A model generated the notes under the pieces. The model was given only the letters and a program-made list of their open reading frames with translations, did not search any database and was not told the origin of the DNA. The position numbers and the translations under genes were made by a program. Below, in pieces: positions 1 to 6,470 of a stretch of 7,411 bases of DNA; position 1 is the first letter of the stretch, and each line of letters begins with the position of its first letter. Source of the stretch: Candidatus Aerophobota bacterium (GTDB lineage Bacteria > Aerophobota > Aerophobia > Aerophobales > B3-G15); contig JAUWJM010000079.1 of assembly GCA_030607715.1 (NCBI GenBank), positions 1 through 7,411 on the forward strand, in the 5' to 3' direction.

Positions 1-209
1 AAGGGCATTCTTTAACTAATGGTAGGGTAGCTTTATTATCTAGAGAGTATGGCGCAAAATTAGTCCTAAGTAGTGATGCTCATGGCCCGCAAGATTTAAT
101 TACCCTTGATCAGGGTAAAAAGATACTGAGAGGAGCTGGATTATCCTTTTTAGAGATAGAAGAGGTATTTAAAAATGCTAAAAAATTGGAGGAAAAGATA
201 ACTAAATGA
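1..209 (+). CDS. PHP-domain phosphoesterase (histidinol-phosphatase-like), C-terminal end only
   Basis: The open frame enters from the left edge (first full codon at base 3) and ends at TGA 207-209, giving the last 68 residues of a protein. The fragment contains AKLVLSSDAHGPQDL followed by a Gly-rich turn (GAGL) and a charged C-terminal helix. The Asp-x-His of SSDAHG (fragment residues 25 and 27) fits the late metal-binding motif of PHP-domain proteins, and the layout is like proteins annotated as histidinol-phosphate phosphatase domain-containing. PHP enzymes hydrolyse phosphoesters with a metal cluster; most ligands would lie upstream and cannot be checked here. No his genes are visible, so a role in histidine synthesis is not supported, and the true substrate is unknown. 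Its stop overlaps the ctpA start as ATGA, which suggests translational coupling. The family call is fairly firm; the function is not. Confidence 0.7.
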   Translation, partial: GHSLTNGRVALLSREYGAKLVLSSDAHGPQDLITLDQGKKILRGAGLSFLEIEEVFKNAKKLEEKITK

Positions 210-1558
210 AAAAAAATAAGATCTTGTTGCTGGGAATAATCTCTGTAATTGTCAGTATGATTTTGTTTACACGGGTTCATGCTGGTGGTGATTTATTCTC
301 AGAGTTAAAACCTTTACTTGAGGCTTATCAGATTATACAGAGTGAATATATAGACAAGGTTGATCCTTCTAAATTAGTGGAAGGAGCAATTGAAGGAATG
401 ATAAATTCTCTTAATGATCCCCACTCTCAATGGGTGAGTTCTCAGGAATATGAGAATATCACTATAGAAAAAGAAGGATTTGGAGGAGTAGGGATGGAGA
501 TAACCGTTAAAGATAACTTTATAACGATTGTCTTTCCCTTGGAAGATACACCAGCCAGTAGAGCCGGCCTTCAATCGGGAGATAAAATTATAAAGATAAA
601 TGAGGAATCAGCGATAGGAATGACCTCAAATGAGGCAGTATCTAAAATACGAGGCAAAATAGGAACTGAAGTAACTCTAACTATTCTAAGAGAGGATGAA
701 AAGGAGCCTTTAGATTTTACATTAACCAGAGCCCTTATTAAACTTCCCAACATTAAACAAAGAATATTAGATAAAGATATAGGCTATATAAGAATAATAG
801 GTTTTATGGATGAGAGTACATCTCAGGATTTGAAAAACAGTCTTCTTTTTCTAAAAAGTAAGGGAATTAAGGAACTTATCCTGGATTTAAGAAATAATTC
901 AGGTGGACTTCTAACGCAAGCTGTGGAAGTAGCTGATCAGTTTCTTTCCTCTGGAGTAATTGTCTCTACTCAAGGAAGAGACCCAAGGCAATCCCAAACT
1001 TACTCTGCCCATTCTGAAGGAGAGGCTCTTAAAATACCCTTACTAATTTTAATTAATGCTGGAAGTGCCAGTGCTTCAGAAATTGTAGCTGGAGCTGTTA
1101 AAGAACATAAAAGAGGAATATTGCTGGGAACTAAGTCTTTTGGAAAAGGGACAGTTCAAAAAGTATTACCTATGGAAAATGGAGGAGCTATCTGGATAAC
1201 TACAGACAAATACTATACTCCGAATGGTGTCTGTATTGATAAAGAGGGGATAAAACCTAATATAAAGGTTGAGGCTTTCAAACCTACTCAAAAAGAGAAA
1301 GAGATTTTAAATAAATTAGAATCCTCAGAATTGGTAAAAGAATTCATTTCCCAAAATCCCCAGTGGAAAGATGAGGATCTTCCTCCTTTGATTCAAAAGC
1401 TAAAAGAAAAAGAAATAATTGTAGAGGAGGAGCTTTTAGAAAGAGTATTAAGAAGAGAAGATAAAGATAAAGAGAATGATATATTTAATGATCGGCAATT
1501 GATGCAGGCAGTGGAGCTGTTAAAATCCTTAAAAATATTGGAAGGTAAAAGCTCTTAA
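206..1558 (+). CDS. ctpA: S41 family C-terminal processing protease CtpA/Prc, exported
   Basis: This 450-residue serine protease acts outside the cytoplasm and cleaves target proteins from their C-terminal side. Residues 1-26 form a signal peptide: a Lys-rich start, a hydrophobic core and a likely cut after Val-His-Ala. An N-terminal helical region (30-85, with LNDPHSQW) is followed by a PDZ domain (about 88-175, GFGGVGMEI, then PASRAGLQSGDKI). The protease core follows, with LDLRNNSGG (226-234) and NAGSASASE. By alignment from memory with E. coli Prc and Bacillus CtpB, the nucleophile is Ser289, the general base Lys314 (in GKGTVQ) and the helper Gln318; the 25-residue Ser-Lys spacing matches the family. 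A charged helical tail covers about 360-450. The length is like CtpA/CtpB and shorter than E. coli Prc. The ATG overlaps the upstream stop; the nearest GGAGG (188-192) is 13 nt away, rather far, so coupling probably helps initiation. In other bacteria these enzymes regulate peptidoglycan hydrolases; that role here is inferred from the neighbours. Confidence 0.95.
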   Translation: MKKNKILLLGIISVIVSMILFTRVHAGGDLFSELKPLLEAYQIIQSEYIDKVDPSKLVEGAIEGMINSLNDPHSQWVSSQEYENITIEKEGFGGVGMEITVKDNFITIVFPLEDTPASRAGLQSGDKIIKINEESAIGMTSNEAVSKIRGKIGTEVTLTILREDEKEPLDFTLTRALIKLPNIKQRILDKDIGYIRIIGFMDESTSQDLKNSLLFLKSKGIKELILDLRNNSGGLLTQAVEVADQFLSSGVIVSTQGRDPRQSQTYSAHSEGEALKIPLLILINAGSASASEIVAGAVKEHKRGILLGTKSFGKGTVQKVLPMENGGAIWITTDKYYTPNGVCIDKEGIKPNIKVEAFKPTQKEKEILNKLESSELVKEFISQNPQWKDEDLPPLIQKLKEKEIIVEEELLERVLRREDKDKENDIFNDRQLMQAVELLKSLKILEGKSS

Positions 1559-1596
1559 TGCGTGAATGCGTAGATGGGTTAATGCGTGAATGCGAT
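1557..1596 (+). repeat. Degenerate 8-bp tandem repeat (AATGCGTG type), five units
   Basis: Five consecutive 8-mers can be read: aatgcgtg (1557-1564), aatgcgta (1565-1572), gatgggtt (1573-1580), aatgcgtg (1581-1588) and aatgcgat (1589-1596). Read at a larger scale, a 16-nt sequence (1555-1570) recurs exactly at 1579-1594, a period of 24. The array starts on the last bases of the ctpA stop codon and ends on the start region of the next gene. Each unit holds an ATG, and because 8 is not a multiple of 3 these fall in all three frames. Confidence 0.85.
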
Positions 1597-2656
1597 GTTA
1601 AAAAAGATTTTAAGATTTTTTTTCTTAAGTTTAGGAATTTTAATTGCTGTTTTGATTTTGGCTTTATTTTACCAGTTCCAGTCTAAGATTTATAAAGAAG
1701 AGTATTCTCAAGTAGAGAAGAGAATAAATGGGGAACTGAAAATTTTAGGTCTTCAGATTGAGGAGAAAACAGTAAATGAGGAAGGATTTTTTCCTTCTCA
1801 TAAAGTAGCTAAAATAACCATTAAAATCCCCTTTAATTATTCCCTGGATAAGCTAAAGAGAAGAATTAGCCATCTTCCTTCCGTAAAGGTATTTGAATTT
1901 AAGGAGAAAAATCTGGATAATCAATACCAGGTTCAAGTTAATCTTGGCTTTAAAAACATTCCCACTCACTTTTTAAAGTTCTTTCTCAAGAAGGTAAAAA
2001 TTGCCATTTTAATAGATGATTTTGGATATTCTAAAGGTGAGGCTGTTGATATTCTCCTTAAAGAGGTAAATGCACCCCTCACCATTTCTATAATTCCAGG
2101 GACTCCCTATGCTAAGATGATAGCAGAGAAAGCTCATCAAAACAAAAAAGAGATAATGATCCATCTTCCCATGCAACCTGAAGGAAATTTTAATAACCAG
2201 TATCGCTGGATAATTATGGAAGGAATGAAAGATACAGAAATTAAAAAGACATTAAAGTTGGTCTTGAAGGATGTTCCTTATGCAGTTGGATTAAATAACC
2301 ATATGGGTTCTTTAATTACTACCAGAAAGAGAGAAATGGAGGCTATTTTGAAAGTGATAAAGGAGGAAGGGTTATACTTTGTGGATAGCCAAACTGCATC
2401 CTCTTCAATAGCTTATACTCTTGCTCAAAAAATGAGGATAAGGTCATCTTACCGTCAGGTTTTTTTAGACAACAAAAAAGAAGGATCTTACATAAATGGT
2501 CAGTTTAAAAAATTAATCTTATTGGCTAAAGAAAAAGGATGGGCTCTGGGAATTGGTCACATAAATAAAGTTACCGCTTTAACTCTAAAGGAACTTATCC
2601 GCCAGCTTGATAAAAGGAAAATAAGATTAGTTTATGTCTCTCAAATATTAAATTAA
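1586..2656 (+). CDS. Divergent polysaccharide deacetylase family protein (YibQ/DUF610 type), membrane-anchored
   Basis: This 356-residue protein has a Lys-rich start and one N-terminal hydrophobic helix (about 8-30), consistent with a signal anchor and an extracytoplasmic body. A linker region (31-135) precedes the deacetylase-like domain (about 137-356). Visible family motifs are AILIDDFGYS with Asp144/Asp145, MIHLPMQPEG with His193, GLNNHMGS with His239, YFVDSQT with Asp267, FLDN (293-296) and GIGH with His325. The fold belongs to the divergent branch of the NodB/polysaccharide deacetylase superfamily. Metal-binding residues appear present, but substrate and activity are not established for most members. 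The family is often found beside ctpA, and in E. coli yibQ lies next to envC. The frame is drawn from GTG 1586; ATG 1595, three codons in, is at least as likely. Neither has a good Shine-Dalgarno sequence, since the 8-bp repeat occupies that region. The family is clear; the biochemical role is not. Confidence 0.88.
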   Translation: MNAMLKKILRFFFLSLGILIAVLILALFYQFQSKIYKEEYSQVEKRINGELKILGLQIEEKTVNEEGFFPSHKVAKITIKIPFNYSLDKLKRRISHLPSVKVFEFKEKNLDNQYQVQVNLGFKNIPTHFLKFFLKKVKIAILIDDFGYSKGEAVDILLKEVNAPLTISIIPGTPYAKMIAEKAHQNKKEIMIHLPMQPEGNFNNQYRWIIMEGMKDTEIKKTLKLVLKDVPYAVGLNNHMGSLITTRKREMEAILKVIKEEGLYFVDSQTASSSIAYTLAQKMRIRSSYRQVFLDNKKEGSYINGQFKKLILLAKEKGWALGIGHINKVTALTLKELIRQLDKRKIRLVYVSQILN

Positions 2657-2660
2657 ATGA

Positions 2661-2667
2661 GGAGGAG
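2661..2667 (+). promoter_or_regulatory. Ribosome binding site that sets the start of the beta-barrel gene
   Basis: A strong GGAGGAG lies between two in-frame ATG codons, at 2657 and 2672. It is 4 to 7 nt upstream of ATG 2672 (6 nt counting from the end of GGAGG), whereas it would be inside the coding region if ATG 2657 were used. This makes 2672 the likely start and also gives a cleaner signal peptide, beginning MRKITVL. Confidence 0.85.
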
Positions 2668-2671
2668 AATC

Positions 2672-3475
2672 ATGAGAAAAATTACAGTACTGATAAGTAT
2701 TGTGGTAGTAATGGTTATTTTCTTTTCTGTCCAGGGACAAACATCCACTAACCTTATTGATACTCCCACAGCTAAATTGTTGGAAAAAAATCATTACTCT
2801 ATCAACTTTCGTTTTTATCAAGAAGGTGGACTTTTGATCAGAGGGGAAGCTGGCTTAACAGAAGATTTTACTATAGGTGCCTCTTATGGCGGAACAGGAG
2901 TAGTAGGAACCGAGTTACTCAAAGGAAATCCAGAACCGACTTTTTCTTTAAAATACAAGTTAGGCGAGGAAGGGAAAAATATGTCCTTTTCCTTAGCTGT
3001 AGGATATGAAGGACAGGGATATGGAAAATACTATAAAGAGGGAGATAGAATAAACGGGAATAAGTTAACAAGAAGTTTTTATCAGATAAACTCAAAAGGA
3101 TTTTACATTTCTTTGAGCAAAACCCTAAAGGATCTGTATTTTGAAGTTCATGGTGGAATCAGGCACAGTTTACAGGATAACCCTGGCAAAACAGGATTAA
3201 CTGTATTCCTGGGAACAAACGTAAAGATAACTCCTAAAATAGAGCTAATATTAGAGTTTAACAATTTATTTCATAAAAGTATAAGCTATGAGGATGGTTC
3301 TAATTACTCAGGTCCAGAAAAGCTTTTGCGAAAGGAAGGAGGAGAGATAAATCTGGGATTTAATCTCCAATACACTCCCGAGTTATCCTTGAGATTTGAT
3401 TTCAAAGATCTATCTAAGCGCTACAGTGAATCAGGAAATAGAACATTTACGATAACTTATTTTGGGGAATTTTAA
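2672..3475 (+). CDS. Probable small outer-membrane beta-barrel protein of unknown function
   Basis: From ATG 2672 the product is 267 residues; an in-frame ATG at 2657 would add five (MRRRI), but the ribosome binding site favours 2672. Residues 1-22 look like a signal peptide, with a likely cut after Val-Gln-Gly. The mature part opens with NLIDTPTAKLLEKNHYSINF and then FYQEGGLLIRGEAGLTEDFT. It continues as alternating polar/hydrophobic stretches with Gly and aromatic residues (for example FTIGASYGG, FSLAVGYEGQGYG, FYISLS, LYFEVHGGIR, GLTVFLGTNV, INLGFNLQY, SLRFDFKDL). It ends in a Phe-terminated strand (FTITYFGEF), as many outer-membrane barrel proteins do. The opening resembles the start of YjbH-like and related barrel proteins, but it is far shorter than E. 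coli YjbH, so I do not assign that name. It is the last gene of the envelope cluster, 15 nt after the deacetylase gene. Export and barrel fold are inference; no function can be given. Confidence 0.7.
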   Translation: MRKITVLISIVVVMVIFFSVQGQTSTNLIDTPTAKLLEKNHYSINFRFYQEGGLLIRGEAGLTEDFTIGASYGGTGVVGTELLKGNPEPTFSLKYKLGEEGKNMSFSLAVGYEGQGYGKYYKEGDRINGNKLTRSFYQINSKGFYISLSKTLKDLYFEVHGGIRHSLQDNPGKTGLTVFLGTNVKITPKIELILEFNNLFHKSISYEDGSNYSGPEKLLRKEGGEINLGFNLQYTPELSLRFDFKDLSKRYSESGNRTFTITYFGEF

Positions 3476-3480
3476 TATTT

Positions 3481-3510
3481 AGCCACAGATTTACACCGAT
3501 AAACACAGAT
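3481..3510 (+). repeat. 10-bp periodic CACAGAT-type intergenic repeat, three units
   Basis: Three consecutive 10-mers share the form NNNCACMGAT: agccacagat, ttacaccgat and aaacacagat. The next ten bases (attattaatt) do not match. The block begins 5 nt after the stop of the beta-barrel gene, is not inside any credible gene and shows no inverted repeat that would make a terminator. Confidence 0.75.
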
Positions 3511-3542
3511 ATTATTAATTTTTGGAAAGAAAAATACGAAAG

Positions 3543-3560
3543 AATTGTTAAATAATAATT
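3543..3560. repeat. AT-rich inverted repeat in the pre-accA spacer
   Basis: The arms AATTGTTA (3543-3550) and TAATAATT (3553-3560) are separated by AA. All eight pairs form in RNA if one G-U wobble is allowed. It has no GC-rich stem and no T-run, so it is not a typical terminator. It could be an operator-like palindrome or chance in AT-rich DNA. Confidence 0.35.
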
Positions 3561-3574
3561 AGTGATAATTAGTG
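3555..3574 (+). repeat. Perfect 10-bp direct duplication (ATAATTAGTG twice)
   Basis: The 10-mer ataattagtg occurs at 3555-3564 and again at once at 3565-3574. It sits between the AT-rich palindrome and the hairpin upstream of accA. No function is evident; it may be a slippage product or a pair of binding sites. Confidence 0.7.
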
Positions 3575-3587
3575 ACTGAATAGTCAC
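3572..3587 (+). promoter_or_regulatory. Small hairpin just before the accA ribosome binding site
   Basis: GTGACT (3572-3577) and AGTCAC (3582-3587) are perfect inverted copies around the loop GAAT, giving a 6-bp stem. The stem ends at the base before the accA Shine-Dalgarno GGAG (3588-3591). Its place in the leader would let it affect access to that site, or serve as a protein-binding palindrome. It lacks a T-tract, so it is not a rho-independent terminator. The structure is plain; the role is speculative. Confidence 0.4.
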
Positions 3588-3591
3588 GGAG
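3588..3591 (+). promoter_or_regulatory. Ribosome binding site of accA
   Basis: GGAG is followed by 7 nt (aatttaa) before ATG 3599, normal spacing that supports this start. It is directly next to the 3' arm of the hairpin at 3572-3587. Confidence 0.7.
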
Positions 3592-3598
3592 AATTTAA

Positions 3599-4576
3599 AT
3601 GAATCAGAGAAATAGATATTTTTTGGATTTTGAAAAGCCAATTGAAGAATTAGAAAAAAAAATTCAGGAATTAAAGAAATTAACCCAGATAGAGAAAATA
3701 AACTTAGCTGATGAGATTAACAATCTTGAAATTAAATTGGGAAAGCTAAGAGAAGAGATCTTTTTCCATCTTACCCCCTGGCAAAGAGTTCAACTTGCTC
3801 GTCACCCCGACCGTCCCAAGACCTTAAGTTTAGCAAAGTTAATTTTCGATGATTTTGTTCTTCTTCATGGTGATAGACTTTATTCAGATGATCAAGCTAT
3901 TGTAGCTGGTCTGGGGAAATTAGAAGAACAAAGAGTAGTATTTATAGGACATCAGAAAGGAGCATCAATAAAGGAGAATCTTTTTCGAAATTTTGGCATG
4001 GCTCATCCAGAAGGATACAGAAAAGCTCATAGATTGATGCTATTAGCTGAAAAATTCAACCGTCCGGTAATTACCTTTATTGATACTCCAGGGGCTTATC
4101 CTGGAATTGAGGCTGAGGAGAGAGGGCAAGCTGAAGCTATTGCAGCTAATTTAGAGATAATGTCTCACTTAAAAGTCCCCATTTTGGTAATTGTTATTGG
4201 AGAAGGAGGAAGTGGAGGAGCTCTGGGGGTGGGGGTTGGTAATAAGGTTTTGATGCTGGAAAATGCTATTTTTTCAGTTATCTCTCCCGAGGGATGTGCC
4301 GCTATTCTATGGAAAAATCAAGAAAAAGTAGAAGAAGCGGCTGATGCCCTGAAACTCACTTCACAAGATCTGTTGAAATTGGGAATAATAGATGGTATTA
4401 TTCCTGAACCTAAGGGAGGAGCTCACAGAGATATAGAGCAAACTGCTTTTAATATTAAAAAAACAATTTTAAGAGAGCTAAAGTTTTTTCAGGAAATCTC
4501 CTCTGAGGAATTAGTAAAACAAAGATGCCAAAAATACCGAAAAATGGGAAGATTCAGGAGTAAAGAAAATGGATGA
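3599..4576 (+). CDS. accA: Acetyl-CoA carboxylase carboxyltransferase subunit alpha
   Basis: AccA is one half of the carboxyltransferase of cytoplasmic acetyl-CoA carboxylase. With AccD it moves the carboxyl group from biotin on AccB to acetyl-CoA, forming malonyl-CoA, the committed step of fatty-acid synthesis. The 325 residues match the usual length (E. coli 319). An N-terminal helical, charged region (residues 13-56) comes first, then LTPWQRVQLARHPDRPKTL. The crotonase-like core carries GHQKG (117-121), RNFGMAHPEGYRKA (130-143), FIDTPGAYPG (160-169), EERGQ (173-177) and the oxyanion-forming IGEGGSGGAL (200-209). SVISPEGCAAILWK (226-239) and IIPEPKGGAHR (267-277) follow. These motifs separate it from the beta subunit, and it has no zinc-binding Cys cluster, as expected. 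accD, accB and accC are not in the window. The 3' end overlaps gyrB by 8 nt, so the two are probably translated from one transcript. Nothing is missing or truncated. Confidence 0.97.
   Translation: MNQRNRYFLDFEKPIEELEKKIQELKKLTQIEKINLADEINNLEIKLGKLREEIFFHLTPWQRVQLARHPDRPKTLSLAKLIFDDFVLLHGDRLYSDDQAIVAGLGKLEEQRVVFIGHQKGASIKENLFRNFGMAHPEGYRKAHRLMLLAEKFNRPVITFIDTPGAYPGIEAEERGQAEAIAANLEIMSHLKVPILVIVIGEGGSGGALGVGVGNKVLMLENAIFSVISPEGCAAILWKNQEKVEEAADALKLTSQDLLKLGIIDGIIPEPKGGAHRDIEQTAFNIKKTILRELKFFQEISSEELVKQRCQKYRKMGRFRSKENG
4556..4560 (+). promoter_or_regulatory. Ribosome binding site of gyrB, inside accA
   Basis: AGGAG lies within the last codons of accA, 8 nt before ATG 4569. This supports 4569 as the gyrB start despite its 8-nt overlap with accA; a second ATG at 4573 is out of frame. 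Confidence 0.75.
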
Positions 4577-6461
4577 GGAATACGGAGCAAAACAGATAAA
4601 GGTTTTAAAAGATCTGGACGCGGTAAGAAAAACTCCCAGTATGTACATTGGAAGCACTGGTCCCCGAGGACTCCACCATTTAGTAAGTGAGGTGGTGGAT
4701 AACTCCATTGATGAGGTTTTAGCAGGTTATTGTAAAAATATTAAAGTAATCATTCATCTGGATAACAGTGTTACTGTAATTGATGATGGAAGAGGGATAC
4801 CAGTAGAAACCCATCCGGTTTATAAAAAATCTGCCCTGGAATTGGTGCTGACTACCCTTCATGCTGGAGGAAAATTTGATACTAAGATTAATCGGGTATC
4901 TGGAGGTCTTCATGGAGTAGGAGTTACGGTAGTAAATGCTCTCTCAGAATGGTTTGAAGCTAAGATAACTCGTGAGAGAAAAATTTGGCGTCAGAGATAT
5001 AAAAAGGGACGACCAGTTACACCCGTTGAGGTGATAGAAGAGGCTGGAGAGGGAAAAAGGGGAACAGAAATTAGTTTCCTCCCTAACAAGGAAATATTTG
5101 AAAGTATAGAATTTGATTATGAGAAAATTACTCGACGTTTAAGGGAATTAGCTTTTCTTAATCAAGGAGTAATGATTCAGATTGAGGATGAGAGAGAAGG
5201 CAGGAAGGAAATTTTTAGATATGAAGGAGGAATAAAAGAGTTTGTGAAGTACATCAATCGCAATAGAGAAGTTCTTTTCCCCGAACCAATTTATATAAAA
5301 GAAGAAAAAGACAATGTTCAATTAGAAGTAGCCATTCAATACAACAAAAATTTTATTCAAGATATATTTGCCTTTGTCAATGATATTAACACTGTAGAGG
5401 GAGGAACTCATATTTCTGGATTTAAATCAGGCCTTACCAGAACAATAAATGATTATGCTCGCAAGGAAGAAAATAAAGAGACAGACCTTATTGGAGAGGA
5501 TGCCAGGGAAGGGCTTACTGCTATAATAAATATGAAGATGCCTAATCCTCAATTTGAAGGTCAAACAAAAACCAGATTAGGTAATAGCGAAGCCAAGGGA
5601 ATTGTAGAATCCATTCTTTACAGAAATCTTTCCCGCTTTTTAGAAGACAATCCCCCTTTAGCCAAGCTTATCCTGCAAAAGATTACCTCAGCTTCTCTGG
5701 TTCGCCAGGCTGCCCAGAAAGCCAGAGAGCTTACTCGAAAAAAGGAAGGTTTGGGAGGAGGAGCTCTGCCGGGAAAATTAGCGGCTTGCTCCGGGAATAA
5801 CCCGGAAAAAAATGAACTTTTCATTGTAGAAGGAGATTCAGCCGGAGGATCAGCAAAACAGGGCCGAGACAGAAAATTCCAGGCTATCCTTCCTTTAAGA
5901 GGGAAAATAATAAATGTGGAAAAAGCTAATTTACTTAAAGTTCTTAGCAATCAGGAAATAAAGTCTATGATTTCTGCAATTGGCACAGGAATAAAAGATG
6001 AGTTCAATCTTACCAAACTAAGATATTATAAAGTTATCCTTATGAGTGATGCTGATGTTGATGGAGCTCACATTAGAACTCTTCTTTTAACTTTCCTTTA
6101 TCGATATATGCAAATCTTAATTAGAGAAGGCCACATTTATATTGCTCAACCACCTCTTTACCGGGTAAGCAATAAAAATAAAAAGTATTTTCTTTACAGT
6201 GATGCTGAATTAAAAAAATTAAGAGAACAGTTTAAGGGGAAGAAAATAGAGGTTCAAAGATACAAGGGTTTGGGAGAGATGAATCCTGATCAACTCTGGC
6301 AAGCTGCTATGAATCCAGACACCAGAACCATCTATCAAATTTCCATTGAAGATGCTTTAGAGGCTGATGAGCTATTTACCATCCTCATGGGAGAAGAGGT
6401 GGAACCCCGTAGAAGGTTCATTGAAAAATATGCAGGAGAAGTAAAAGAATTAGATATATAA
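4569..6461 (+). CDS. gyrB: DNA gyrase subunit B
   Basis: GyrB is the ATPase half of DNA gyrase (A2B2), which introduces negative supercoils. The 630 residues match the short form without the insert of E. coli GyrB (804). The GHKL ATPase domain has EVVDNSIDE with Glu42 (catalytic base) and Asn45 (Mg), IDDGRGIP with Asp72, and GGLHGVG (112-118). The transducer domain ends in the QTK loop (Gln332, Lys334), followed by TRLGN. The TOPRIM domain has EGDSAGG with Glu421 and DADVDG with Asp494/Asp496/Asp498, the metal ligands for DNA cleavage. PLRGKIINVEKA (442-453) and the tail QRYKGLGEMNPDQLW complete it, with RRRFIEKYAGEVKELDI at the end. ParE is less likely because gyrA follows directly and the sequence has the typical GyrB tail. 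One small oddity is LAAC (404-407), where the family usually has LADC. The start is supported by AGGAG at 4556-4560. Confidence 0.97.
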   Translation: MDEEYGAKQIKVLKDLDAVRKTPSMYIGSTGPRGLHHLVSEVVDNSIDEVLAGYCKNIKVIIHLDNSVTVIDDGRGIPVETHPVYKKSALELVLTTLHAGGKFDTKINRVSGGLHGVGVTVVNALSEWFEAKITRERKIWRQRYKKGRPVTPVEVIEEAGEGKRGTEISFLPNKEIFESIEFDYEKITRRLRELAFLNQGVMIQIEDEREGRKEIFRYEGGIKEFVKYINRNREVLFPEPIYIKEEKDNVQLEVAIQYNKNFIQDIFAFVNDINTVEGGTHISGFKSGLTRTINDYARKEENKETDLIGEDAREGLTAIINMKMPNPQFEGQTKTRLGNSEAKGIVESILYRNLSRFLEDNPPLAKLILQKITSASLVRQAAQKARELTRKKEGLGGGALPGKLAACSGNNPEKNELFIVEGDSAGGSAKQGRDRKFQAILPLRGKIINVEKANLLKVLSNQEIKSMISAIGTGIKDEFNLTKLRYYKVILMSDADVDGAHIRTLLLTFLYRYMQILIREGHIYIAQPPLYRVSNKNKKYFLYSDAELKKLREQFKGKKIEVQRYKGLGEMNPDQLWQAAMNPDTRTIYQISIEDALEADELFTILMGEEVEPRRRFIEKYAGEVKELDI

Positions 6462-6465
6462 GGAG
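6461..6465 (+). promoter_or_regulatory. Ribosome binding site of gyrA, fused to the gyrB stop codon
   Basis: The gyrB stop reads into the Shine-Dalgarno as TAAGGAG, sharing one A. Five bases (taaaa) separate AGGAG from ATG 6471. A ribosome ending gyrB would be placed on the gyrA site, which fits balanced synthesis of the two gyrase subunits. Confidence 0.85.
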
Positions 6466-6470
6466 TAAAA

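Noticed and set aside
374..753. Reverse-strand open frames opposite ctpA
   Set aside because: They lie fully inside a well-conserved protease gene, show no known motifs and have no spacing or ribosome binding site that would support them.
1558..1684. Small gene from ATG 1558, overlapping the ctpA stop as TAATG
   Set aside because: It has a different frame from the clear deacetylase gene, yields about 40 residues rich in Phe and Cys with no motif, and is a by-product of the 8-bp repeat.
3476..3598. Rho-independent terminator or riboswitch in the spacer
   Set aside because: No GC-rich stem followed by a T-run is present, and the spacer is too short and AT-rich to match a riboswitch class I know.
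3447..3641. Reverse-strand open frame across the pre-accA spacer
   Set aside because: It overlaps the ends of two genes and the repeat-rich spacer, and its low-complexity protein matches nothing I recognise.
4201..4240. G-rich run in accA as a possible G-quadruplex
   Set aside because: The two five-G runs stand out in AT-rich DNA, but they encode the conserved GEGGSGGALGVGVG segment, so protein constraint explains them.
5618..5950. 110-residue reverse-strand open frame opposite gyrB
   Set aside because: It mirrors the conserved gyrB TOPRIM region, and its composition (runs of Pro, Ser and Phe) is what a reverse read of that gene gives.
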